From: Tepidibacillus decaturensis
GTDB lineage: Bacteria; Bacillota; Bacilli; Tepidibacillales; Tepidibacillaceae
Assembly (NCBI RefSeq): GCF_001561915.1
Contig: NZ_LSKU01000001.1
Coordinates: 1,478,955 to 1,542,954, forward strand
DNA: 64,000 nucleotides
Direction of reading: 5' to 3'
Part shown: one piece after another, positions 27,110-37,422 of the stretch
Numbering within the stretch: the stretch's first letter is position 1
Layout: each line of letters starts with the position of its first letter
Program-made: the position numbers and the translations under genes
Notes under the pieces: model-generated
Seen by the model: only the letters and a program-made list of their open reading frames with translations
Databases searched by the model: none
What the model was told of the DNA's origin: nothing

Positions 27110-28124
27110 TTAACAATCCCCCTATAAAAGTGTCAACTATGTTCTTATCAAACTGCTTTCCTCTTCCATTTTGTAAAACCTCAAGTACTTCTTTTTGGGA
27201 CATCCCTTTTCGATAGATACGATTCGCACGCATAGCATCATATGCATCAGCAACTGAAAGGATTTTGGCTTCAAATAATATTTCATCATTAGTTAGGCCA
27301 AGGGGATACCCAAGACCATCAATTCTTTCATGATGTTGACGAATGATTTCTACGACTTCTTTCATAAAATCAATTTCATCTAATATATAAGAACTTACCA
27401 AAGGATGATATTTCATTGCTGTATATTCTTCTTCGGTTAATCTATCAGGTTTAAATAATATATGATCCCTAAGTACTATTTTCCCTATGTCATGAAACAA
27501 ACCTGCATATTTAAGTGTTAATTTTTGCTTATATGATAGATTTAGTAAATCAGCAATATATAATGAATAATGAGCTACATTTTTGGAATGTGTAAATAGT
27601 TCCATATCTTTTGCTTGTATAACCCTAAGTAAAGTTTTTTCTATCTGTCTATTTGTTTTGACAAGCTTATTTCTTAATTGTTGTATCATATTTTCATATT
27701 CATTATTCTTTGTTAATAATTGATTTAAAATCGTATCTTTCTGGTCCATTCTTTGTTTATAATCAATTGACTCTTCTATTATTTTTACAAGATCATCATT
27801 TTTCCAGGGCTTTGATATATATCGATGGATAGAACCTTCATTGATAGCAGAAACGAGCACATCTAGATCAGAATAACCAGTAACTAATATTCTAACCGTA
27901 TTATGAGACACTTTTTTTGTATACTTTAATATATCGATCCCTAATACTTTTGGCATTCTTTGATCCGTTATCACAAGATCAAATTGATAGGTATTCAATA
28001 AATCATAAGCTTTTTCAGGATAGGTTGTATAATATAAATGATAATTTAAACCATCTAAAACACGCTTAATAGAATTAATCACATTGATCTCGTCGTCAAC
28101 TAAAAGGATCTTATATTTTCTCAA
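27084..28124 (-). CDS. Response regulator with HD-GYP domain (c-di-GMP phosphodiesterase)
   Basis: RpfG-like. Receiver at 1-120 (VDDEIN, phospho-Asp in ITDQRMPKV, YISKPW), coiled linker, then the HD-GYP domain with HSKNVAHYS, GLFHDIGKI, HHERIDGLGYP and SVADAYDAM; the catalytic His/Asp and the GYP loop are all present, so activity is expected. It degrades c-di-GMP in the cytoplasm. It starts at TTG 28124 with AGTAGGTG. It lies downstream of a kinase gene preceded by a c-di-GMP riboswitch. Confidence 0.93.
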   Translation of the reverse strand: MRKYKILLVDDEINVINSIKRVLDGLNYHLYYTTYPEKAYDLLNTYQFDLVITDQRMPKVLGIDILKYTKKVSHNTVRILVTGYSDLDVLVSAINEGSIHRYISKPWKNDDLVKIIEESIDYKQRMDQKDTILNQLLTKNNEYENMIQQLRNKLVKTNRQIEKTLLRVIQAKDMELFTHSKNVAHYSLYIADLLNLSYKQKLTLKYAGLFHDIGKIVLRDHILFKPDRLTEEEYTAMKYHPLVSSYILDEIDFMKEVVEIIRQHHERIDGLGYPLGLTNDEILFEAKILSVADAYDAMRANRIYRKGMSQKEVLEVLQNGRGKQFDKNIVDTFIGGLLNEKYPLCR

Positions 28125-28175
28125 CTTGTTTCACCTACTTTCAAATATAAATATTAAATCATCACTTCTTTGAGA

Positions 28176-29647
28176 TTAATTGAATGCTTGATGAATGGGG
28201 AGTTTAATCATAAATTTAGTTCCGACACCTTTTGTGCTTTCCACAGTTATTGCTCCATGATGTTTATTAGTGATAATATCATAAGCTATACTTAGTCCTA
28301 ACCCTGTTCCTTCTCCTACAGGTTTTGTTGTAAAAAAGGGATCAAAGATTGATGATATGTTTTTTTCTTCTATTCCGATTCCATTATCCTCAAGCTCACA
28401 ATATACATCATCATCTTTAGCGAAGGTTCGAATTTTTATCAAACCAATCTCTGGTTGTTTCTCTTTAATTGCATAAGTGGCATTTAATAATAAATTGAGC
28501 AATACTTGGTTTATTTCTCCACCTATGGCATGAATAATCGGTATTTCTTCTAGGTATTCTTCAACTTGCACTTGATATTTTAAGATATTTCTAGCAACAA
28601 CTAATGTATTTTTTATTCCTTCATTTAAATCATAATCTTCAAAAATATCTGTTTGTCCTCTTCTGGAGAACATCCTTAACTCTTTTATAATTTCATTTAC
28701 TCGATCAATTCCTTCATTTGAATCTCTAAATAATTCTTCTAAATCTTCGTTAATAAACGAAATATTATTTTTCCTTTCAATACTTTCAATTTCTTCTATG
28801 ATCAAATTAATATTCTCCAATTTCAATTGTTCTTCTTCTCTCAAATTGCCCTTGAATCTTTGATAGACTTCGATCACTTCTTTATATTTATAGAAATATT
28901 TCTCTAAGGTATCGAAGTTACTTTTAATAAAAGCTAAAGGATTATTGATTTCATGAGCGACCCCAGCTGCTATCTGTCCAATCGCAGCAAGTTTCTCTTG
29001 GTGGATTACTTGGGATTGGGCGCTTTTTAATTTCTCTTCCATCTGCTTTCTCATTGTAATATCCTCAATCTGAGCAATATAGCGAGCAATCTTTTTCTCC
29101 TCATTTTGGATAGAGGAAATAGATACATGCCCCCAAAATAATTCTCCATTTTTTTCTTGCTTTGAAATTCACCTTGCCAATTCTGGCTTAATGTAATTGA
29201 ATCATGAAAAATACTATAATGTTTGCCTAACATTTCTTCATATGTATATCCTGTTAGTTGGGTACATTGTGGATTTACATCTTCTATCTTTCCGTTTTCA
29301 TCCATAATAATAATACTTATTGGACTCTGTTCAATGATCTTAGATAACATACAAAGGTCTAATTCATCTTTTCTTAGTTTTAAGCGATTATAATAAATGA
29401 ACAGAAAAACAAATAGTGAAGTAAATATAATTGCAATCAGGTATTTAAAATCATGTAAAGCCAAAATAGAGTGTATAGTGTTGTCATCCTTGAGTTGAGT
29501 AACAAAATTAGCTAGCAATAGGAAAGCGTTAGCTATTATAAAATAGAGAAAAGTAATTTTTAAAGAACTTACTTTCTCTTTTCTATAGTTGGTTGTAAGT
29601 TCAGTAGTAAAACCAATCGATGAATTATGATTATTTAGTTTAACCAT
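28176..29647 (-). pseudogene. Membrane PAS histidine kinase, split by one frameshift
   Basis: The first part (start ATG 29647, GGGGGAGG upstream) has two membrane helices (about residues 25-45 and 65-85) and a PAS domain (SPISIIIMDENGKIEDVNPQ). An A7 run at 29149-29155 breaks the frame; one extra A restores NGELFWGHVSISS and joins to the second part with the PAC end, HisKA motif AGVAHEINNPLAF and HATPase motifs DNGIGIEEK and GTGLGLSIAY. Repaired length is about 490 aa. It may be a real split or a homopolymer error; the second half also has its own ATG (29054). It is the probable partner of the three downstream receivers. Preceded by a terminator and riboswitch. Confidence 0.85.
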
Positions 29648-29704
29648 CAGAATCCTCCCCCTTGAAATAGTGATTATCAAAAAATTCGGCTTATTGCTTT
29701 TACT

Positions 29705-29746
29705 AAAAAAAGATCTATGTACACCAAGTGCACATAGATCTTTTTT
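29705..29746 (-). terminator. Intrinsic terminator serving as riboswitch expression platform
   Basis: Near-perfect stem AAAAAAGATCTATGTGCAC / GTGTACATAGATCTTTTTT (one mismatch in arms) with T-run, directly downstream of the c-di-GMP aptamer and upstream of the kinase start. Confidence 0.85.
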
Positions 29747-29750
29747 ACAA

Positions 29751-29822
29751 GTGCAACCTGGCAACCATAGTTAATCCCTTAGGCCCATAGCTTTGCGTCC
29801 CTACCTTTCAATAGGTTTGCCA
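29751..29822 (-). promoter_or_regulatory. c-di-GMP-I (GEMM) riboswitch 1
   Basis: Read on the minus strand the RNA contains GGCAAACC, GAAAGGTAGGGACGCAAAGC, GGGCCTAA and GGTTGCCAGGTTGC, in the order and spacing of the GEMM-I aptamer (cf. Vc2: GGCAAACC, GAAAG, GGGACGCAAAGC, GGCCTAA). It controls the PAS kinase/HD-GYP unit through the terminator just downstream. Whether binding favours or prevents termination cannot be told from sequence alone. Confidence 0.92.
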
Positions 29823-29875
29823 AAATATATCGTTTTTTATCGTTTATTGAATTATACTGAAATATATGATGAGAT

Positions 29876-32173
29876 TCAATTAAGAATAGACACCCTACCT
29901 TTAATAGGCAGTTTTACCACAAATTTAGATCCTATTCCTTCTTTACTTTCTACAGATATTTCCCCTTGATGTTTGTTTACAACGATATCATAAGAAATAC
30001 TTAATCCAAGACCCGTTCCTGTTCCAACAGGCTTTGTAGTAAAAAAAGGTTCATAGATTCTATTGATAAGCTCTTCTTTTATTCCGATCCCATTATCCTC
30101 TATTTCACAGTATACATATTCTTCTTTTTGATAAGTCCTAATCGTAATCATCCCTTCATTACTATCCTGTTTCATTTCTATTGCATAAGCAGCATTCAGA
30201 ATTAAATTTAAAATCACTTGATTGATTTCGGCACCAATGGCAATGATGTTGGGGATATCTGTCAGCTCTTCATTGATATTCGTATCATATGTAATTTTAC
30301 TTTTGGCGATAATTAAAGCGGTTTTAATTCCTTCATTAAGATCGTAAGGACTAAATTCATTTAATTGATCAATACTGGAAAAAGCCCTTAGTGCATTTAC
30401 AATCATTTTAATCCGTTCTAATCCTTCATTTGTATCATTTAATAGTTCAAAAAGATCTTCCATTACAAAGGCAATCTTGTTATTCTTTTCATATTCTATA
30501 ATATCATCCAATATTTTTTCTTTTTTCTCAGTTGAAAGTTCTGAGAAATTGAGCAAGGCATCTTTATACTTTTGTAAGAGTTCCTCTATTTTTAAAGTAT
30601 ATTTTTTAAATGTATGGTAATTACTCGTAATAAAACCCAAGGGGTTATTGATTTCATGAGCGATTCCTGCCGCCAGTTGACCGATTCCTGCCATTTTTTC
30701 TTTTTGAATCAATTGAGATTGTGCGTCATTTAACTTCCTAATGGTTTTCTGAAGCACTATATTTTGTTCTTCTATTTTTTTATAAAGTATTTTCTTTTCA
30801 GTAATATCCTCTCTCACTGATATAAAATATTTAATTGTACCGTTTTCATCCTTTATTGAGGAAACAGAGGTCGATTCCCAATACAACTCTCCATTCTTTT
30901 TCTTATTATAAAATTCACCAGACCATTCTTTACCTGAAAGTATAGTCTTCCAAAAATCAATATACATTTCTTTAGGATGTATTCCGGATTTAAGAATGCT
31001 TACATTTTTCCCTATCACTTCTTTATACGTATAACCACTAACTTGCGTAAATTTTGGATTTATGTATTGGATGTACCCGTTTATATCTGTAATAATTACA
31101 GATGAAGGACTATGTTCAATCGCACTAAGCAACTTATTAATCTCTTCATCAGCCTGTTTTCTTTTGGTTATTTCATCAGATATCGTCAATCTATTTTTTT
31201 CCAATAACTCTTCCATATTTTTGTAGATGATATTATTTTCAATAATGACTGCTGCTTGTCCTGCCAAAGAATAAATAATCATTTCATCTTTATCACTAAA
31301 AGAAATAACCTTATTTGCTTTCATTTTATTAATAAGCTGTATCACGCCTAACACACGATCTCGGTGATCCTTCATCGGCACCGTTAAGATTGACTTTGTT
31401 CTATAACCAGTAACTTGATCAAAACCAGAATTAAACTGGTATTCAACATCACTTGGCAAATCATAAGCATCATCAATTCGTAATGATTGACCAGTAATCA
31501 CAGCGTAACCAGAAATTCCATTTTTTGAAATCGGCGACGTTGTTGATTCTAGTTCTACCTTCAGGCTATTATTTCTCGCTAATACAAATTTTAATAATTG
31601 ATTTTTAGAATTTCTTTCATAAGTAGTCCAATCGAGATTATCTTGGTTAACAACTATATAAATCGTTCCAGCATCAGCAGAAGTCATTTCCATCGATGAA
31701 TCCATAATTTGTTGTAATAGCTTATTAATATCTTTCTCAGCGGATAATTCTTTTCCTATATTATAGAAACGTTGTACTTCCTTTTCTAAAGTATCCAATT
31801 TTTGTTGACGTGTCAGATTATTCTTAAGCTTATAAAGGAATTTACTTATTGTAAACTTACTCTTGCACACAAGAATATCATCAAGAAAAGCTTCTCTTGA
31901 AAGTAAGTCTATGTTATCTTGAAATAAACCAATCGTTTTATTCTGTGGCTTTCTTAGAATTTGGAAAAGCTGCTCTTCCATTTGATTTAGGAATATATGG
32001 TCAATAAAGATAATGGTATCATCGGGATCTTGGTTTAATCTTAATTCCTTTTCCAATTGGATTAAATCTGTAATGATAAGTATCGGTTCAAATTCATTTT
32101 TAATGACATCCAAAAACTCTTCGTATTTTTTGATAGATTCTATACAGATGATCGTTTTTAAATTCGTCAACAA
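29876..32173 (-). CDS. Cytoplasmic GAF-PAS sensor histidine kinase with receiver-like N-terminus
   Basis: Residues 1-120 look like a receiver without clear phospho-acceptor context (FIDHIFL). A GAF domain follows (about 150-315, GYRTKSILTVPMKD and VLGVIQLINK), then PAS-PAC (about 340-460, SVIITDINGYIQYINPKFTQ), coiled coil, HisKA with AAGIAHEINNPLGF (about 515) and HATPase_c with EDNGIGIKEE and GTGLGLSISY. Length 765 aa; no membrane segments. It starts at TTG 32173 with GAGGTG. It is closely similar in its kinase core to the neighbouring split kinase, suggesting duplication. It sits between a DUF3307 gene and the riboswitch. Confidence 0.9.
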   Translation of the reverse strand: MLTNLKTIICIESIKKYEEFLDVIKNEFEPILIITDLIQLEKELRLNQDPDDTIIFIDHIFLNQMEEQLFQILRKPQNKTIGLFQDNIDLLSREAFLDDILVCKSKFTISKFLYKLKNNLTRQQKLDTLEKEVQRFYNIGKELSAEKDINKLLQQIMDSSMEMTSADAGTIYIVVNQDNLDWTTYERNSKNQLLKFVLARNNSLKVELESTTSPISKNGISGYAVITGQSLRIDDAYDLPSDVEYQFNSGFDQVTGYRTKSILTVPMKDHRDRVLGVIQLINKMKANKVISFSDKDEMIIYSLAGQAAVIIENNIIYKNMEELLEKNRLTISDEITKRKQADEEINKLLSAIEHSPSSVIITDINGYIQYINPKFTQVSGYTYKEVIGKNVSILKSGIHPKEMYIDFWKTILSGKEWSGEFYNKKKNGELYWESTSVSSIKDENGTIKYFISVREDITEKKILYKKIEEQNIVLQKTIRKLNDAQSQLIQKEKMAGIGQLAAGIAHEINNPLGFITSNYHTFKKYTLKIEELLQKYKDALLNFSELSTEKKEKILDDIIEYEKNNKIAFVMEDLFELLNDTNEGLERIKMIVNALRAFSSIDQLNEFSPYDLNEGIKTALIIAKSKITYDTNINEELTDIPNIIAIGAEINQVILNLILNAAYAIEMKQDSNEGMITIRTYQKEEYVYCEIEDNGIGIKEELINRIYEPFFTTKPVGTGTGLGLSISYDIVVNKHQGEISVESKEGIGSKFVVKLPIKGRVSILN

Positions 32174-32182
32174 AATTGCACC

Positions 32183-32878
32183 TCATTCCTGAATCAATAA
32201 GAAGATAAAACCGATCATAGATATCAATACATCCATGAAAAGTTTTGCTATAAAATAGTTTAGGCTCATCCATGTACGCCATTTTCTATTATAATAAATA
32301 ATTAATCCTATGATAATAGCCAATAATCCGATTAAAAAATATATAGAAAAAGAAAAGCTTAGATAAAAAATAAAAAAAGAAACAATCCTTGTTAATTGGC
32401 CAACACCCTTTTCATTTCCATTAAAAAATTTTTTCTGGTATGCAGGAAAAATAGCTTTCAGTATAAACTGAATCAAAATTGCGGAAAAAGATGAGATAAA
32501 GACCAGAATAATAAGAAACTTGATGATTTGCACATCAATAAGTAATGGTGGAGAAATTTTAACAATTATAGTAGATAACCAATATAGGATCATGATGTGC
32601 ACGACTTGGTCCAAAATAAAATAGAGAAATGAACCTAAAGAACTCTTAATGGATAGTTTTGATTTAAATGAGTCGATCATAAAATGGAGAATCCCGTTTA
32701 ATAAAATAAATCCCAATATGTAAGAATTAAATGGGAATAGAAGAATCAGCATGCAAATTGTTATAATTGATGAATGAAGTAAATTCCATCTCCAATATTT
32801 TAGTTTATTTTCTGCAATTTTACCTGTTTGAAATGTAAAATCACCTAGCAGGTGGCCTAATAGTAAGTAATAGAACAC
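32183..32878 (-). CDS. DUF3307 family membrane protein
   Basis: 231 aa with about six hydrophobic helices. The start FYYLLLGHLLGDFTFQT and the following LLHSSIITICM match the DUF3307 family, and HFMIDSFKSKL carries the second conserved His/Asp group. It starts at GTG 32878 with AGAGGGG. Function unknown in the family. It ends 10 bases before the kinase start, so the two are probably one transcript. Confidence 0.85.
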   Translation of the reverse strand: MFYYLLLGHLLGDFTFQTGKIAENKLKYWRWNLLHSSIITICMLILLFPFNSYILGFILLNGILHFMIDSFKSKLSIKSSLGSFLYFILDQVVHIMILYWLSTIIVKISPPLLIDVQIIKFLIILVFISSFSAILIQFILKAIFPAYQKKFFNGNEKGVGQLTRIVSFFIFYLSFSFSIYFLIGLLAIIIGLIIYYNRKWRTWMSLNYFIAKLFMDVLISMIGFIFLLIQE

Positions 32879-32937
32879 ATCATTTACCCCTCTGTCTTAT
32901 TTTAATATGCGAATGTATACATACTTTAAAAGATAGA

Positions 32938-32970
32938 TGAAAACCCTCTTAAATTTTAAGAGGGTTTTCA
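32938..32970 (-). terminator. Terminator of the secreted-protein gene
   Basis: Perfect palindrome TGAAAACCCTCTTAAA / TTTAAGAGGGTTTTCA (shared centre), just downstream of the stop at 32978. Confidence 0.85.
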
Positions 32971-32977
32971 TGGATGA

Positions 32978-33376
32978 TTACAAGTCCCAAGCATAACGTG
33001 AAAAATGCTCAGCCAAAATTTGTTGTTTCTTAACATGAACCTCAATATTTTCCCCTGTTGCCTGATCGTAAAGAAGTCCATCGTATTTGTCTATTCTAAT
33101 GTGAACCTTTTTATAGAAATTTGGTGTGTCCGGGGCAAATTCAACATATCCTACCCCATTCTCAGCATAAACCTTGACATCAAAAGTGGCCGGCAACTTC
33201 GCTGGATCGATAAAATCCTTTTTAAACTCAACATTGACAAAGCCAACTTGATATCTGCCACCATCTTCTGTTACCGTAATCGTATCCGTATAAATCACTG
33301 GATTCTCAGCTGCCACAACTGGTATGCTTGAAAGCAAGAGTACAACTGCTGTGATGATAAACATCATTCTTTTCAT
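32978..33376 (-). CDS. Small secreted protein of unknown function, c-di-GMP riboswitch controlled
   Basis: 132 aa with a clear signal peptide (MKRMMFIITAVVLLL then VVAAEN, cleavage likely after AA). The mature part is mostly beta (VIYTDTITVTEDGG, VKVYAENGVGYVEF) without cysteines, sortase motif or membrane anchor. The ATG at 33376 has AAGGAGGTG; reading further upstream would run through the riboswitch terminator. No family recognised. c-di-GMP control suggests a role at the cell surface (adhesion, matrix or motility), but this is inference. Confidence 0.85.
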   Translation of the reverse strand: MKRMMFIITAVVLLLSSIPVVAAENPVIYTDTITVTEDGGRYQVGFVNVEFKKDFIDPAKLPATFDVKVYAENGVGYVEFAPDTPNFYKKVHIRIDKYDGLLYDQATGENIEVHVKKQQILAEHFSRYAWDL

Positions 33377-33405
33377 TCGTCTCACCTCCTTTCGAACCTT
33401 ATCGC

Positions 33406-33444
33406 TAAAAGAAAAGGCACCTATATGAACAAGCCATAGGCGCC
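33406..33444 (-). terminator. Intrinsic terminator in the leader of the secreted-protein gene
   Basis: Stem GGCGCCTATG / TATAGGTGCC with TTTTCTTTT after it on the minus strand, between the second c-di-GMP aptamer and the coding start. Another short hairpin (GATTTG...CAAATC) lies between it and the aptamer. Confidence 0.8.
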
Positions 33445-33538
33445 AAGATGATTTGCTTATTAGACAAATCAATAAATAACTCAAGTCATGCTATTTAAAA
33501 CGAACAAACGTTAAGCATAACCCTAGTAACTTCGTTTC

Positions 33539-33612
33539 GGCAACCTGGCAATCATAGAATGATTATTCCTTAGACCCATGGCTTTGCGTCCTTACCTTTC
33601 GATAAGTTTGCT
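33539..33612 (-). promoter_or_regulatory. c-di-GMP-I (GEMM) riboswitch 2
   Basis: Minus-strand RNA has AGCAAACTTATCGAAAG, GGACGCAAAGCCATGGGTCTAA and TGATTGCCAGGTTGCC, matching riboswitch 1 and the GEMM-I pattern. It lies about 160 bases upstream of the secreted-protein start, with the terminator between. The aptamer differs from copy 1 mainly by compensatory changes in the stems. Confidence 0.9.
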
Positions 33613-33656
33613 ATTATCGACATCTATTAAGTTTTTTACAAAAAACGACAAAATCG

Positions 33657-33685
33657 TTTCAATTCTTATCAATACCGTATATAAT
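33657..33685 (+). promoter_or_regulatory. Sigma-A-type promoter of the adenylate cyclase gene
   Basis: TTTCAA (33657-33662), 17-base spacer, perfect TATAAT (33680-33685), about 110 bases before the proposed start. Confidence 0.6.
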
Positions 33686-33796
33686 AGATTTGGAATGATT
33701 TACTAACTTACTTTAAGATAAATAAACCATAAACTTCACTTTTTGTCAATCAAAGAACCTAGTTTTTATCATTTTTTTACGCTAGGAGGGATTCTT

Positions 33797-36700
33797 ATTC
33801 TTTGTTTTAATTGCGGTTATCACTTACCATCAAATTATCCAAAGGAATGTCCTTTATGTGGGATGAAATTGCCAATAAAATGTTCTTCCTGTGATTCGCC
33901 TAACCCCATCATGGCCAAGTTTTGCTTTAATTGTGGACATAAAATATCCCAATCAGAGATTGAAAGCTCTGTGCAAAACTATGAGATTCTTACGGAAAAC
34001 AGAAAAAATGTAGCTGTCATCTTTGCTGATGTATCTGGATTTACGGCATTGTCGGAAAAAATGGATCCAGAGGAAGTTCGGGAAATCATCAATGAAACTT
34101 TTGCTTATATCACCAAACCTGTATATGAATTGGAAGGAACCATCGACAAGTACATCGGTGACTGTGTGATGATTCTTTTCGGAGCAAAATATCCTCATAG
34201 CGATGACCCTTACAGAGCCGTCAGCTGTGGCATGAAGATGATCGACTTAATCCAAGATTTTTCAAAAGAAAGACTATCCAGTAAAGGGGTAACATTAAAT
34301 CTTTCCATCGGAATTAATTACGGTCAGGTTGTGACTGGAAGTGTGGGAAACTATTTTGATAAAGACTTTACCGTTATGGGAGATGTGGTCAACACAGCGC
34401 AAAGACTTCAAACTCAAGCAGCAGCTGGCACGATCCTTGTATCAGAATCTGTCTATCAAGAAACAAATGATCAAATTGATTACTCTCCTGAAAAAGAGAT
34501 CATTGCCAAAAACAAAGAAAAACCAGTAAAATGCTTTAGCCCTCTTCATTTAAAACGAGAAGCAGCTATTGATTCGCTGTTTTTAATCGAACGGGATGAT
34601 GAAACGAACTTTCTGCATTCAATCTACAATCAACTAAATAGCACAGAGTATGTCACCATTATCGGGGAGGCAGGAACTGGTAAAACAAGCCTGCTAAGAA
34701 GCTTTACGTCAAAACTAGACAATCAACTTAAAAAACATTGGGTCGATATCAATGTTGGCTACAAAAACAGAATCTATTCGGTTCTGTCCAACATAATCTA
34801 CCAAATGATGAACCTCCATCCTACTGAAAGTGAAAAGATAAAAGAAAACCGCCTAAAGTCGTATCTTGCTTATCTCTTTCAAAACTCAAGCATTGGTGAG
34901 GAGGAGACTCAACGGAACTATCGTTTTTTAAGCTTGGTTATGGGTTTAAAAAGAGACCATGAATTTCAGAATATCTTGAATGCGATGAACTATGAAGATA
35001 TCAAAAGAGAAATATTCAATCAGGTTTCTTTATTTATCAGACAGGCCGCTCGTAAAGAACCTTTTGTTATCATCATTGAGAATATCCACTGGGCAGACGC
35101 AGGATCAATGGAAATATTGACAAATCTGGTCAAAACACTGCCAGATGTGAAATCTCTTTTCATTTTTACTTCAAGATATGAAAGAGAAGAATTAAATAAT
35201 AGTGGCAAAGATAGCCATTCTATTCTGAAACTCAAACCGCTTAGTCCAACTGGAACAGAGAAACTAGCTTGCAAACTATTAAATTGTAGCCATCTTGATG
35301 AACCATTGCTTCAGGCGATTATTCAATTTACAAAAGGATATCCACTCCATATCAAAGAATATTTGATGGCTCTTAAAAGAAGAAAAACATTCTCTATTCA
35401 AGACGGAACCGCATCGATCGATGTATCCGAACTTCAGACGATTCCTAACACCATCGAAAGCCTTATTTTAGCTAACTTATCTGATTTAGATGAATCGGCG
35501 AGAAACTTATTACAACTCGCTTCAGTTATCGGGAAAGAGTTTCATTTATCCTGGTTGACTCATTTAATGAATTCAACATCCACTGAAGATATATTAGCGC
35601 TACCAGTAAAAATGAATATTATTTCACTGCAATCGGTTCACACCTCTTTAGGGATAGACAAAATCTATACCTTTAATCAAGAAACGGTAAGAGAAGTCAT
35701 TTATCATAGTATGCTAAACAAAACAAAAATGGAATATCATAAAAAAATTGCGGAATGGCTTGAAATCAACTATGAAAAAGACCTTGAAAACTATTACGAA
35801 CAATTAGCCACTCATTTTGAAAAAGCTGGTAGCCTAAGTCAAGCAAAAGAGTATTACTATAAAGCGGCTTTCAGATTAAAAAAGGATTATCAATATACTA
35901 GTGCTTTAGACTTTTTTAAGAAATACCTTGAAATCAACGAGAAAACACAAAATAAAGATACAAATAAAACGATTCTTTCTCTCATAGAAATGGGAAATAT
36001 TTATACTATCCTTGCCCAATATGACAATGCATTAGATCATCTTAAAAAAGCGCTTGAGATCGCAAATGTATCAGATGATATCTATCAGATTCAAATCATG
36101 ATTGCGAATCTCTACAAAGCAATGAGCCAGTTTGAAAAGGCATTGGAAGTGTTAGATGAAATCCAACCTAAAATCAGACAAAACAGCAATACGTATGGAA
36201 AATTCCTACAATTAAAATGCAATGTGTTAATCATCTTAGGAAATCCTGAAGCATTATCAATAGCTGAAAAATCGGAAGAAATCTTATTAAAAACAAGGGA
36301 TTATGAAAATCTAGCAGAAACGATGAGACAAGCTGGTATTTTATATTTTATGAATGGAGATACAGATAATTCTCTGTTTTATTTAAACAAAGCTTATGAT
36401 TATGCTGAAAGAGTAAATAACCTGAGAACAATGGTTAAAATTTCAGGAAATTTAGGAATTATTTATCATACATCTGGCATGATATCCAAAGCGATTAATT
36501 ATTTTAACAAAGCGATCGAAATAACAAAAAAATATCAAATATTCATACTTATATCGCCACTCTTAACAATTTAGGAATTCTTTATCTGCAAAAAGGCATA
36601 TTCGCTAAAGCTGAATCATTATTTCAAGAGGCCATTGCAAAAGCTCAAGATGGAGTATCCATCTATTTAATGGACATCGCATTATTGAACTTAGGTGACT

Positions 36701-37323
36701 TAATGTATGAAAAAGGAAAGATAGACCAAGCTTTTGACTACTACAAGCAATCGCTGGAAATAGCAAAAACACATGGTTTACCTGTTGAGGAAGGAATTAA
36801 TTATATAGGGATAGCAAAGCTTTATTTCAAGCAAAAAGCCGATCAAAAAATTCCTGAGCTCTTAGAAAAATCCAAGCAAATTTTTAATGAAACAAATGAG
36901 ATCTCCTATCTTAGCGACTATTATCGCTATAAGAGTGTATACGAACTGAATCATCATCATCTTGATCTTGCTGTCGAACATTGTGACCAAGCGATTAATT
37001 TTGCCGTGAAAACAAAAAACGATTTGAAAAAATTAAAGGCTTTACGGCTTAAGGGAATCCTTTTAGTGAAGAAAAACATGTACAATGAAGCGATGACACA
37101 ATATAATGAATCCATCCATTTAGCTGAACAATTAGAATCAGATTATGAAGCAGCAAAGGGATATTACAGACGATTTGAAGCCCTTCTCTCTTCAGATCGC
37201 TATGAAGATGCGATAAAAGATTTGCAAAAGGCAAAAGAATTGATCGAGAAAGTGGATGGGTCTAGATGGACGCCTATCGTTCAACAAGCTTATGAACAAT
37301 ATTGTAATCTAAACCATCAATAA
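33797..37323 (+). pseudogene. Zinc-ribbon/class III adenylate cyclase/AAA ATPase/TPR protein, interrupted by one frameshift
   Basis: Order: two zinc-ribbon pairs (CFNCG, CPLCG, CSSC, CFNCG), class III cyclase with both metal Asp (FADVSGFT; KYIGDCV), the adenine-selecting Lys and Asp (IDKYIGD; VMGDVVNTAQRL), then AAA/NACHT-like ATPase (GEAGTGKTS; FVIIIENIHWAD) and many TPR repeats. An A7 run at 36526-36532 breaks the frame; one extra A restores NIHTYIATLNNLG and the tail to 37323, about 1175 aa. The only standard in-frame start is TTG 33743 without a ribosome site; AGGAGGG at 33784 is correctly placed for an ATT codon at 33797. Predicted cytoplasmic cAMP producer controlled by protein partners. 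Confidence 0.85.
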
Positions 37324-37333
37324 CAATTAAAAC

Positions 37334-37382
37334 AAAAAAGGGGCTGTCAATAGATGATTTTATCTACTATTGACAGCCCCTT
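37334..37382. terminator. Bidirectional terminator between cyclase and chemoreceptor genes
   Basis: Perfect 16-bp stem AAGGGGCTGTCAATAG / CTATTGACAGCCCCTT with A-run on the left side, between convergent genes. Confidence 0.9.
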
Positions 37383-37422
37383 GATTTATTTATGGAAAAT
37401 CAGGGCTTATATGACTTTAAAG

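Noticed and set aside
29648..29764. Upstream extension of the PAS kinase reading frame
   Set aside because: It would translate the riboswitch terminator; the GGGGGAGG-preceded ATG at 29647 fits better.
32100..32282. Open frame overlapping the kinase start and the DUF3307 end
   Set aside because: It overlaps two well-supported genes on the same strand in another frame and has no ribosome site.
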